Assembly: GCA_025350445.1 (NCBI GenBank)
Contig: JANXXV010000978.1
Span: forward strand, 1 to 12,357
DNA length: 12,357 nt
Reading direction: 5' to 3'
DNA from: Bryobacteraceae bacterium
Lineage (GTDB): Bacteria > Acidobacteriota > Terriglobia > Bryobacterales > Bryobacteraceae
Within the stretch, counting starts at the first letter, position 1. The number at the start of each line of letters is the position of its first letter. Under the pieces are notes generated by a model. It was not told where the DNA came from. It saw nothing but the letters and a program-made list of their open reading frames with translations, and did no database searches. A program made the position numbers and the translations under genes. This document shows, one piece after another, positions 6,074 through 12,357 of this stretch.

Positions 6074-7141
6074 ATGAATGCTCCGTCCGCCTTGCTGCGA
6101 TCCGCAGCCGCGCTCCTCGCGGTCCTGACATGCGCCCACGGCGCTGACGCTCAATTCCCTAATGCTCCAGGAAGAGAAGTAACGCAGAAGGTCTGCGGCG
6201 CCTGCCATGGCGCGGAGGTCACCGTCAGTAAGGGCAAGACGCGGCAGCAATGGGCCGAAGTGATCACCAGTATGGTTGCCAAAGGCGCGAAAGCAAGCGG
6301 CGAGGAGTTCGGTCAGGTCCTCGACTACCTCGCGACGAACCTGCCTCCACAGAACAATGCAGCCGCCACTCCAGGCCGCCCGGCCCGTCAACCCTCCGCC
6401 GGCCCCATGGACGTGCATGTGGTGGACACTGCCGGAGCCGATCGCGGGAAAAGCATCTACGTTGCCGAATGCGTAACTTGCCATGGCCAGAGGGCGCGGG
6501 GCAAGGATGATGCAGCCGATCTTGTCCGCTCTGTCGTCGTTCTGCACGATCGCTACGGGAATACCATCGGACCGTTTTTGACCAAAGGTCACCCAATGCA
6601 AAGCGGCCACCCCAGCGCCGGACTCACCACGATCCAGGTTGCCGACCTCTCACACTTTCTTCATCAACGCGTTGCCGACACACTTCGCAGCGGCCCGTAC
6701 TCGAAAGTGCTCAACGTGCTGACCGGTGACGCGAAAGCGGGAGAGGCCTATTTCTCAGGAGCTGGTAAATGCGCATCCTGCCATTCGCCTACGCGCGATC
6801 TTGCGGGCGTGGGCACGAAGTACGATCCACCAACCTTGCAACAGCGATTCCTGTTTCCCCGGGCTGTAGGATTCGCGCGCGGCGGCGGCATGGTCCAAAG
6901 CAAGCCGGTAACCGTGACGATCACGCTGCCTTCCGGCACCCCCATCAGCGGCGTGCTGGACAAGCTCGACGACTTCAATGTCTCCCTGCGCGACTCCGAA
7001 GGCCAGTATCGTTCATTTGATCGCACTCCGGAAATGAAGATCGAAAAACACGACCCGTATGCCGCGCACTACCAACTTCTCGAAGAGTACACGGACAAGA
7101 ACATCCACGACGTTGTTGCCTATCTGGCGGGTTTGAAATAG
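6074..7141 (+). CDS. Secreted triheme cytochrome c with a Sm-like insert
   Basis: The product is 355 residues with a Sec signal (SAALLRSAAALLAVLTCAHGADA-like region, cut near residue 26). AAGGTGA at 6061-6067, six bases before the ATG, is a good ribosome binding site. Three heme c sites are visible: C41-G-A-C44-H45, C133-V-T-C136-H137 and C233-A-S-C236-H237. After the third, residues 278-310 (VTVTITLPSGTPISGVLDKL, then DDFNVSLRD) have the pattern of a small Sm-like beta-barrel, followed by a terminal helix (DKNIHDVVAYLAGLK) that looks like the end of the cytochrome fold. It lies 20 nt after the ankyrin gene and 1 nt before the dehydrogenase gene. The adjacent dehydrogenase lacks its own heme domain, so this protein is the likely electron acceptor; that pairing is inferred from context. 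Confidence 0.92.
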   Translation: MNAPSALLRSAAALLAVLTCAHGADAQFPNAPGREVTQKVCGACHGAEVTVSKGKTRQQWAEVITSMVAKGAKASGEEFGQVLDYLATNLPPQNNAAATPGRPARQPSAGPMDVHVVDTAGADRGKSIYVAECVTCHGQRARGKDDAADLVRSVVVLHDRYGNTIGPFLTKGHPMQSGHPSAGLTTIQVADLSHFLHQRVADTLRSGPYSKVLNVLTGDAKAGEAYFSGAGKCASCHSPTRDLAGVGTKYDPPTLQQRFLFPRAVGFARGGGMVQSKPVTVTITLPSGTPISGVLDKLDDFNVSLRDSEGQYRSFDRTPEMKIEKHDPYAAHYQLLEEYTDKNIHDVVAYLAGLK

Positions 7142-7142
7142 C

Positions 7143-8669
7143 ATGTCGACTCGATTCGCACTACTCATCGCACTCGCCGGGACTCTGATGGCGCAGACCG
7201 ATTCCTGGCCCACCTACAATGGCGATTACTCGGGACGCAGATTCAGTCCTCTCTCAAAGATCAATTCAGCGAACGTAAGTACGCTGAGTCTCGGGTGGGT
7301 CTACCGCATCAATGCCGGCGGCGCCATCAAGGCCACGCCTTTGGTGGTGGACGGTGTTATGTACTTCACCGTGCCGGATCATGTATGGGCCATCGACGCG
7401 CGGACCGGCCGCGAAATCTGGCACTACACCTGGCAGTCCAAGGGCGGCGAGCACATTGGCAATCGAGGGGTCGGGATCTACGGCAAATGGCTCTTCTTCG
7501 AAACACCCGACTGCAACCTGGTCTCCTTGAACTTGAGCGACGGGAAAGAGCGTTGGCACAAGACGATCTGCGATCTGGATCAAATGTACTTCGGATCGGT
7601 GGCGCCGGTGGTGATGAAGAATCACGTCATCGTCGGTGTCAGTGGCGACGATCTGGACATACCGGGTTATCTGGAATCGCGCGACCCCGAAACAGGCGAC
7701 GTGCAATGGCACTGGTCGGTGCTGCCGAAGCCCGGGGAACCCGGGTCGGAAACGTGGCCCAACGCGGAGGCCATGGCGCATGGCGGCGGCATGACGTGGG
7801 TTCCCAGCACGTACGATCCCGAACTGAATCTGCTTTATCTGGGCACCGGCAACCCGCAGCCCGTGATCGCTGGAAAGGCCAGGAAGGGCGATAACCTCTA
7901 CACCGAATCCATCGTTGCCCTCGATGTGGATAGCGGCAAAATGAAATGGCATTTCCAGTCTTCGCCGCATGATACGCACGATTGGGATGCGGTGCAAACA
8001 CCTGTTCTGTTCGACGGCGAAGTCAAAGGTGAAAAGCGCAAACTGCTGGCACAGGCCAGCCGCAATGGGTTCTTCTTCGTGCTGGACCGGACCACCGGCA
8101 AGAACCTGGTGACCAAAGAGTTTGTGAAGACGAACTGGACCAAAGGCATCGACGCCAAGGGACAACCCATCCCGAATCCTGCCAAGGAACCACAGATGGA
8201 CGGCGCCCTGGTGACGCCGAATCAGGGCGGCGCGGCGAATTGGCCACCGCCGAGTTTCAGTCCGCAAACAGGGCTGTTCTATATCAATGCCTCGCGCGGT
8301 TTCAGCGTGTACTATATCTTCGACGACGACGACAAGCCCGAAGGCTGGGGCGGCAACGACCGCGGCGGCTATTCGCAATCGATGCTGCAAGCCATCGACT
8401 ACAAGACCGGAAAGATCGGCTGGAGCCACCAGTGGGAAGGCTCCGGAATCCGCTCCGGCGCACTGAGCACGGCGGGCAATCTGGTATTCGCCGGCGATCC
8501 GGCGAACAACCTGGTGGCACTGGATGCGAAACTGGGAAAGCCGTTGTGGCACGTCAACCTTGGCAACGCGATGAGCAACGGCCCCATCACTTATGAACTC
8601 GATGGCAGGCAGTATCTGGTTGTAGGAGCCGGCGACACCATGTTTGGTTTCGTCATGAACGCAAAATGA
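7143..8669 (+). CDS. Secreted PQQ-type beta-propeller dehydrogenase (quinoprotein, possibly of the acidobacterial 'empty' group)
   Basis: The 508-residue product has a short Sec signal cut after LMA (A17) and repeated quinoprotein propeller motifs such as WAIDARTGREIWHY, ALDVDSGKMKWHF and VALDAKLGKPLWHV. It fits alcohol or sugar dehydrogenases that use PQQ with a metal. By alignment in my head, N237 (LGTGNPQP) matches the metal-binding Asn, D280 in PHDTHDWD the catalytic Asp, and D282, two residues on, the extra Asp of lanthanide enzymes. Deviations are an acidic D170 where Glu is usual (SGDDLDIPG), and GGEHIGNRG (101-109) where many family members have vicinal Cys-Cys. There is no C-terminal cytochrome domain, so it is shorter than quinohemoproteins. 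I recall database names such as 'acido-empty-quinoprotein' for acidobacterial relatives; cofactor occupancy is therefore uncertain. It starts one base after the cytochrome stop and overlaps the next gene. Confidence 0.9.
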   Translation: MSTRFALLIALAGTLMAQTDSWPTYNGDYSGRRFSPLSKINSANVSTLSLGWVYRINAGGAIKATPLVVDGVMYFTVPDHVWAIDARTGREIWHYTWQSKGGEHIGNRGVGIYGKWLFFETPDCNLVSLNLSDGKERWHKTICDLDQMYFGSVAPVVMKNHVIVGVSGDDLDIPGYLESRDPETGDVQWHWSVLPKPGEPGSETWPNAEAMAHGGGMTWVPSTYDPELNLLYLGTGNPQPVIAGKARKGDNLYTESIVALDVDSGKMKWHFQSSPHDTHDWDAVQTPVLFDGEVKGEKRKLLAQASRNGFFFVLDRTTGKNLVTKEFVKTNWTKGIDAKGQPIPNPAKEPQMDGALVTPNQGGAANWPPPSFSPQTGLFYINASRGFSVYYIFDDDDKPEGWGGNDRGGYSQSMLQAIDYKTGKIGWSHQWEGSGIRSGALSTAGNLVFAGDPANNLVALDAKLGKPLWHVNLGNAMSNGPITYELDGRQYLVVGAGDTMFGFVMNAK

Positions 8670-9550
8670 TCAAACATTTAGTACTGTGTATCAGCGCCGC
8701 GGCTCTGCTGATGGCTCAACCGGCCCGTCCTCCGGGCCAAAATGGACTCGGCGGGGCCGCGGCGGGCTTCGTCCTCACTTCTTCATACGATAAGGACCCC
8801 CCGGAATTACCGGCCTATCTGAAACCCGGCGGAGTTCTCATCTTCTCGAAGACTTCGGGTTACCGGGATGAACCGGCAATCCAAGCATCGAACACCGCGC
8901 TGGCGGTGATCGCACAGCAACATGGCTGGCCCTACTTCATCACCGAGAACGGCGCAGTCATGAATGCGGAACATCTGGGCAAGTTCCGGCTGGTGATTTG
9001 GAGCAATACCAGCGGCGACCCACTCACCACCGAACAACGGGCCGCATTCAAGAGCTGGGTCGAAAACGGCGGTTCCTTCCTCGGCATACACGGCGCCGGC
9101 GGTGATCCTGTCGCGAACCATGGCCACACGTCTCTGGCCGATTGGAAGTGGTACGTCGAAACGCTCATCGGCGCCCAATTCATTGTGCATTCGGGGATCG
9201 TCCCCGCTGAGATTCACATTGAAGACCGGAAGAGCCCCATCGTCAGGAAGCTTCCTGAAACGTGGAAGCGATCAGAGGAATGGTATTCCTTCGGCGCAAG
9301 CCCTCGAAGCAAAGCGGGGTTCCACATCATCGCGTCGGTGGATGAGAAGACCTACGAGCCGGGACGAGCCACCATGGGCGCCGACCATCCGCTGGTGTGG
9401 TGGCACTGTGTGGGCAAAGGCCACGCTCTTTACTCCGCTCTGGGACACGCCGGCATCATGTACTCGGAGCCGCTGATGATCCAGTTACTGGAGAACGCCA
9501 TGTCGTGGGGTCTCGATCAGCACGGCAAGACCTGTCCGGCCGGCAAGTAG
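8666..9550 (+). CDS. Secreted ThuA-like domain protein
   Basis: The 294-residue product has a Sec signal (IKHLVLCISAAALLMA, cut before Q18) followed by a ThuA-like, class I glutamine amidotransferase-like fold. Recognisable segments include GGVLIFSKTSGYRDEPAI, RLVIWSNTSGDPLTTEQRAA, WVENGGSFLGIHGAGG, PLVWWHCVGKGHALYSALGH and a C-terminal LLENAMSWGL. The family takes its name from a trehalose-utilisation gene, and some members are linked to oxidised-sugar metabolism. The exact reaction here is unknown. The start overlaps the dehydrogenase stop (ATGA), which argues for coupled translation and a shared pathway. It is the last gene of the run. Confidence 0.88.
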   Translation: MIKHLVLCISAAALLMAQPARPPGQNGLGGAAAGFVLTSSYDKDPPELPAYLKPGGVLIFSKTSGYRDEPAIQASNTALAVIAQQHGWPYFITENGAVMNAEHLGKFRLVIWSNTSGDPLTTEQRAAFKSWVENGGSFLGIHGAGGDPVANHGHTSLADWKWYVETLIGAQFIVHSGIVPAEIHIEDRKSPIVRKLPETWKRSEEWYSFGASPRSKAGFHIIASVDEKTYEPGRATMGADHPLVWWHCVGKGHALYSALGHAGIMYSEPLMIQLLENAMSWGLDQHGKTCPAGK

Positions 9551-9762
9551 CGGCGATGGCACTGTTCCGTCCGGCCGGGTACCGGCTGACAGTGGTCCAC
9601 GAGGCCACCATCAGCCGCGGAGAGATGCGCGGGGCCAATCCGCAAGGCTCCGCGTGAAGCATTAGACGTACCAGGATTCCGTTAAAGTCTCTTCATTCCT
9701 ACGGTACAAATGAAACAGTCCGGGGGCCCAGGAGTCACAAGTACGTAAGGACTGGAGAAATT
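9551..9762. other. Gap after the operon with two stem-loops, no clear terminator
   Basis: GCCGG (9574-9578) pairs with CCGGC (9582-9586), and CGCGGAG (9616-9622) pairs with CTCCGCG (9648-9654) over a long loop. Neither is followed by a T tract, so transcription may end by Rho or elsewhere. The remainder probably holds the promoter and leader of the small gene that follows. Confidence 0.35.
9682..9710 (+). promoter_or_regulatory. Weak sigma70-like promoter candidate for the small secreted protein gene
   Basis: TTAAAG (9682-9687) and TACAAA (9705-9710) are separated by 17 bases, the ideal spacing, but match consensus at only 3 of 6 and 4 of 6 positions. The position, about 50 bases before the ATG, is sensible. 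It could easily be chance. Confidence 0.25.
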
Positions 9763-10056
9763 ATGAAAAAATTTGTATTCCTAACTGTTGCAAGCATCGC
9801 CACGCTGCTAGCGCAAGACGCCGCGCAATCGTCGTCTTCCGAGACCAAGACTACGGTAGAGAGGACAGGCAATAAGACTGTGGTTAAGAAAGATTCCACT
9901 ACGACGGATTCGGTGGCAGACCGCAGCGGAGCCAGCACAACCACCACGACAACCGGCAACTCGGAAACCGAGACGAAGGGGAAGGGCAAGCACAAAAAGA
10001 GCAAGACCAAAGCGAGCCACGCTACCACAACTACGTCCACGCCCCCGAACCAATAG
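9763..10056 (+). CDS. Small secreted Thr/Ser/Lys-rich low-complexity protein
   Basis: The product is 97 residues with a clear signal peptide (MKKFVFLTVASIATLLA, cut before Q18). The mature chain has almost no hydrophobic residues: Ser/Thr/Glu/Lys-rich to about residue 70, a very basic run KGKGKHKKSKTK (about 73-84), then a Thr-rich tail ending TPPNQ. It should be disordered. A GGAG at 9754-9757, five bases before the ATG, supports the start. I do not recognise a family. A role in the periplasm or cell surface, perhaps binding polyanions through the basic run, is only inference. It stands alone after the operon and faces the peptidase gene tail to tail with a 49-bp gap. Confidence 0.8.
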   Translation: MKKFVFLTVASIATLLAQDAAQSSSSETKTTVERTGNKTVVKKDSTTTDSVADRSGASTTTTTTGNSETETKGKGKHKKSKTKASHATTTTSTPPNQ

Positions 10057-10105
10057 AACGGCCTCATGTGGGCGGTGCTTTGAAATACACAGCCGTTGAC
10101 GCCGG

Positions 10106-12100
10106 CTACCGCAAGGCATCGGGCGGCTTTGCGTCCGGCTGCTTTTGAATGAACCTCGCAAACCAATAGAGCTGCCAATTTATGCTCTCCACCAGGTGCT
10201 TCGGCTCCCCATTCCGGGTGAGATTGTGATTCTCCCTGGGGAACAGAACCAACTCGGTGATCACGCCATATTTCTTGAGCGCGCGGAACCATTGTTCGCC
10301 CTGTTCAATGGGCACGCGAAAGTCGTTGTCGGAGTGAAGAATGAGGGTCGGCGTCTTGACGTTCCGCGCATACTTCAATGGCGACGCTTCCCAATACTGA
10401 TCGAACGAATCGAAGAGTATTCCGTTGAAATCCTCCTCATGCCCATAGGCTCCGTCCCGGGTTCCTTCATCGCTGATGAAATTCACCACGCCGCGGAGAG
10501 TGACCGCCGCTTTAAACCGATTTGTATGCCCGACGATCCAGTTCGTCATGAAACCGCCGTAGCTGCCGCCGGTGACGCCGAGATTATCGGCATCGATCCA
10601 CGAGTTGCGCCGGATGGCCTCATCCAGGCCGGTGATGACGTCTGTGTAATCCATCTTCCCCCAATTGTTTTTGATCGCCCGCGCAAACTCTTCCCCGTAA
10701 CCGGTGGAGCCCCTGGGATTGCAAAAGAACACGCCGTATCCCATGGCGGCGTAGACCTGGAACTCGTGGTACCAATCCACTCCGTACATGCCGGCCGGTC
10801 CGCCATGGACGGTTAGCACCAGCGGGTATTTCTTCCCCGGCTGCCATCCGGCGGGCTTCACCAGAAACCCATCTACGGGAGTTCCATCGGTGGATTTGTA
10901 GGCCATTCGCTCCACGGCGGCAAGTTCCAGATCCTTCCAAAGCGCGGCGTTGTGCGCCGTCAGCCGCCGCTCGCCGGTTCCATCGGAACTGGAAACGTAG
11001 ATGTCGTCAAGATTCTTGAAATCGTTCACGAGATAGGCGAACCGGCCGCCCCGCGCGCTTAACGATCTTACCGAGCGTTCACCAGCCAGCACGGGAAGGG
11101 CGCTGCGCGCCTGGAGGTCCACGCGATAAACGGCGTTCGTGCCGCGCGCGGCCGCTTCAAACAGGAGAGAATTTCCGCCCGACCATTGCAGGTTTGCCAC
11201 CAGCAGGTCGAGCCCATCGACAGCGAGGCGCGACGGTGCGCCGCCGGTGGCCGGAGCGAGATATATTTTCGGATGCTGCCGCTGCCTGGTGGCGCCGAGG
11301 AAGGCGATGGTCTTGCCGTCGGGCGAAAAGCGCGGCGAATCGTCCGCTTCGGTGTGATCGGAGATTTTGGTGAGCGGGCCTCCGTGCGAGGAGATTGTCC
11401 AGACATCGGTGTCGCGCGAATCCTCATACGCCTTGCCGGAACGGTCGCTTACGAAGGCGAGTGTGCTGCCATCGGGCGACCATTGCGGATCGGTGTCGTC
11501 CCATTCCTGTCCATTGGTGAGTTGCTTGGGAGCACCTGTTTTGGCGTCCACGACGAACAGGTGCGAGCGCTTATCGTCGAACCAGCCGGTGTCATTGAAC
11601 TTGTAGCGAATATGGGTGTAGTGGCGGACATCGCTTGGCGGCTTGCCGCTTGCGGAGGGTCCGGTGCGGGAGACCACTACGAAGCGGTCGCCTTGCGGAG
11701 ACCACTGGAACGAGGCGACGCCGTCCTTGAATTCGGTGAGACGGCGTGGTTCGCCGCCGTCCATGGAGAGCAGCCAGATCTGGGCGTGCGCCGATTCGCC
11801 ACGGGTGGAGAGGAACGCCAGCGTTCTTCCATCAGGGGACCATTGGGGGTTCGAAGAAGAGACGGATTCGGCGGTCAGCGGGCGAGGTGCGGCGGAACCG
11901 TCGTAGGGGACCAGCCAGATTGCCGTCAGGCGGCGGTTCAGTTTTTCGTCGACCTTCGTGAGTGGGAATGCCACCGATTTTCCGTCTGGAGATATGGCAG
12001 GGTTGCCGGTGAACTCGAAGCGGAGATAGTCTTCGGGTGTGATTCGGCGAGCGGAAATGAGACTGGCGGCGGCGAAGAGAAGAGCGAGTGCTTTGGTCAT
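10106..12100 (-). CDS. Secreted S9-family (prolyl oligopeptidase / acylaminoacyl-peptidase-like) serine peptidase
   Basis: The 664-residue product begins with a Sec signal (KALALLFAAASLISA, cut near residue 17). An N-terminal beta-propeller follows, with PD40/TolB-like repeats (e.g. AISPDGKSVAF near 35-45, PQWSPDGRTLAF near 85-96, PQWSPDGSTLAF and PRFSPDGKTIAF further on). The C-terminal alpha/beta hydrolase has the catalytic triad: S513 in GGSYGG, D593 in HSDNDFRVP and H625 in PRENHNLT. All three are intact and the length suits S9 dipeptidyl or acylaminoacyl peptidases. It probably trims peptides outside the cytoplasm for nutrition. No ribosome binding site precedes the ATG; a TACACT box (12117-12112) lies only about 11 bases upstream, so the message may be nearly leaderless, which is inference. 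It converges on the small secreted gene and looks unrelated to the operon. Confidence 0.95.
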   Translation of the reverse strand: MTKALALLFAAASLISARRITPEDYLRFEFTGNPAISPDGKSVAFPLTKVDEKLNRRLTAIWLVPYDGSAAPRPLTAESVSSSNPQWSPDGRTLAFLSTRGESAHAQIWLLSMDGGEPRRLTEFKDGVASFQWSPQGDRFVVVSRTGPSASGKPPSDVRHYTHIRYKFNDTGWFDDKRSHLFVVDAKTGAPKQLTNGQEWDDTDPQWSPDGSTLAFVSDRSGKAYEDSRDTDVWTISSHGGPLTKISDHTEADDSPRFSPDGKTIAFLGATRQRQHPKIYLAPATGGAPSRLAVDGLDLLVANLQWSGGNSLLFEAAARGTNAVYRVDLQARSALPVLAGERSVRSLSARGGRFAYLVNDFKNLDDIYVSSSDGTGERRLTAHNAALWKDLELAAVERMAYKSTDGTPVDGFLVKPAGWQPGKKYPLVLTVHGGPAGMYGVDWYHEFQVYAAMGYGVFFCNPRGSTGYGEEFARAIKNNWGKMDYTDVITGLDEAIRRNSWIDADNLGVTGGSYGGFMTNWIVGHTNRFKAAVTLRGVVNFISDEGTRDGAYGHEEDFNGILFDSFDQYWEASPLKYARNVKTPTLILHSDNDFRVPIEQGEQWFRALKKYGVITELVLFPRENHNLTRNGEPKHLVESINWQLYWFARFIQKQPDAKPPDALR

Positions 12101-12142
12101 TATTGTTGGTTAGTGTACCGCAAGGGCTATGGGGTGTTTTCG

Positions 12143-12355
12143 CTAGGCCGGCTCCGGTGAGTTTTCATTTTGCGAAACGCAGCCAATCCCATTTTTGGAC
12201 AGTTCGTTAGCGGCTCGTTCGTTGGATTTGTTTGCGGGATCGGCGGGGAGTATAGCGATTGTTCGCGGAGGCGGCACGAGGGCGTGCCGCGCAGACCAGG
12301 GGACTGCCTCACCAGGTGTGTTTGGAGTTTCCAGATTGGGTTTGTTTGTGTGATT
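12143..12355 (-). CDS. Doubtful C-terminal tail of a minus-strand gene entering from the right
   Basis: On the minus strand one frame is open from the window edge to a TAG at 12145-12143, giving 70 residues that include PRTIAILPADPANKSNERAA and end in CVSQNENSPEPA. The composition is Asn/Pro/Ala-rich and low in hydrophobics, unlike a folded domain. The frame crosses the perfect hairpin at 12271-12290. It could be the disordered tail of a real protein or simply an open stretch of repeat DNA; the sequence does not decide. Confidence 0.25.
   Translation of the reverse strand, partial: NHTNKPNLETPNTPGEAVPWSARHALVPPPRTIAILPADPANKSNERAANELSKNGIGCVSQNENSPEPA
12271..12290. repeat. Perfect hairpin (8-bp stem, 4-nt loop)
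   Basis: GCGGCACG (12271-12278) pairs with CGTGCCGC (12283-12290) across AGGG. It is abutted by GCAGACC...GGACTGC (12291-12308), reproducing the back-to-back arrangement seen at 559-595 and 639-675. No T tract follows. Confidence 0.6.
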
Positions 12356-12357
12356 TA

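Larger units (their letters stand above)
12101..12357. other. Right-end intergenic or repeat-like region
   Basis: This region lies upstream of the peptidase gene and should hold its promoter. It contains a perfect hairpin (12271-12290) followed directly by a diverged copy of the GCAG...ACTGC repeat seen at 639-656. The sequence style matches the gap at 229-808. No strong gene is evident apart from a doubtful minus-strand tail. Confidence 0.5.

Noticed and set aside
7266..8552. 428-codon open frame on the minus strand opposite the dehydrogenase gene
   Set aside because: It is an antisense shadow of a well-supported quinoprotein gene; the GC-rich third positions keep the opposite frame open, and its product shows no domain pattern.
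10091..10107. AGCCG/CGGCT stem between the convergent genes as a two-way terminator
   Set aside because: The stem is only 5 bp with a 7-nt loop and no T tract on either strand, and it overlaps the peptidase stop codon.
11186..12160. 324-codon plus-strand frame opposite the S9 peptidase
   Set aside because: The peptidase frame carries a signal peptide, propeller repeats and an intact catalytic triad; the opposite frame has none of these and is a shadow.
12127..12312. 61-codon minus-strand frame near the right end
   Set aside because: It is Arg/Pro/Ser-rich, crosses the perfect hairpin at 12271-12290 and has no ribosome-binding site or domain.

Overview
This 12.4 kb window is high-GC bacterial chromosome. 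The best fit is Acidobacteriota, of the Solibacter/Bryobacter (Bryobacterales) type. This rests on gene content: a PSCyt/PSD-domain secreted cytochrome paired with a DUF1552 protein, then a secreted ankyrin protein, a c-type cytochrome, a PQQ-type beta-propeller dehydrogenase and a ThuA-like protein. It also rests on several signal peptides ending in '-LMA|Q' or '-LLA|Q', and on intergenic DNA full of short hairpin repeats. The taxonomic call is an inference from gene families; no phylogenetic marker is present.

Layout. Positions 1-228 hold the C-terminal end of an unrecognised gene. Positions 229-808 hold no convincing gene but carry a dense set of structured repeats: a 118-bp nested palindrome with perfect 16-bp ends (391-508, MITE-like) and six short perfect hairpins around it. 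Positions 809-9550 hold six co-directional genes: a secreted PSCyt1/PSD/PSCyt3 protein; a Tat-exported DUF1552 protein (ATGA overlap); a secreted 12-repeat ankyrin protein after a 200-bp structured gap; a triheme cytochrome c (20-nt gap); a PQQ-type dehydrogenase (1-nt gap); and a ThuA-like protein (ATGA overlap). Positions 9763-10056 hold a small secreted Thr/Ser/Lys-rich protein. Positions 10106-12100 on the minus strand hold a secreted S9-family (prolyl oligopeptidase-like) peptidase convergent with it. The right end (12101-12357) is repeat-like DNA, perhaps with the tail of another minus-strand reading frame.

How the genes may work together. All six operon proteins carry export signals, so the system is periplasmic or outside the cytoplasm. 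The simplest model is oxidation of an alcohol or sugar-like substrate by the beta-propeller dehydrogenase, with electrons passed to the adjacent triheme cytochrome. The ThuA-like protein would act in sugar metabolism. The heme-binding PSCyt/PSD protein and its DUF1552 partner form a tightly coupled pair of unknown chemistry, and the secreted ankyrin protein could be a scaffold or inhibitor. The dehydrogenase has the Asp-X-Asp pattern of lanthanide-dependent quinoproteins but lacks their vicinal Cys-Cys and has other changes near the cofactor. Whether it holds PQQ and a metal, or is one of the acidobacterial 'empty' quinoproteins, is the main open question. No CRISPR array, tRNA, rRNA or intact transposase gene was seen.
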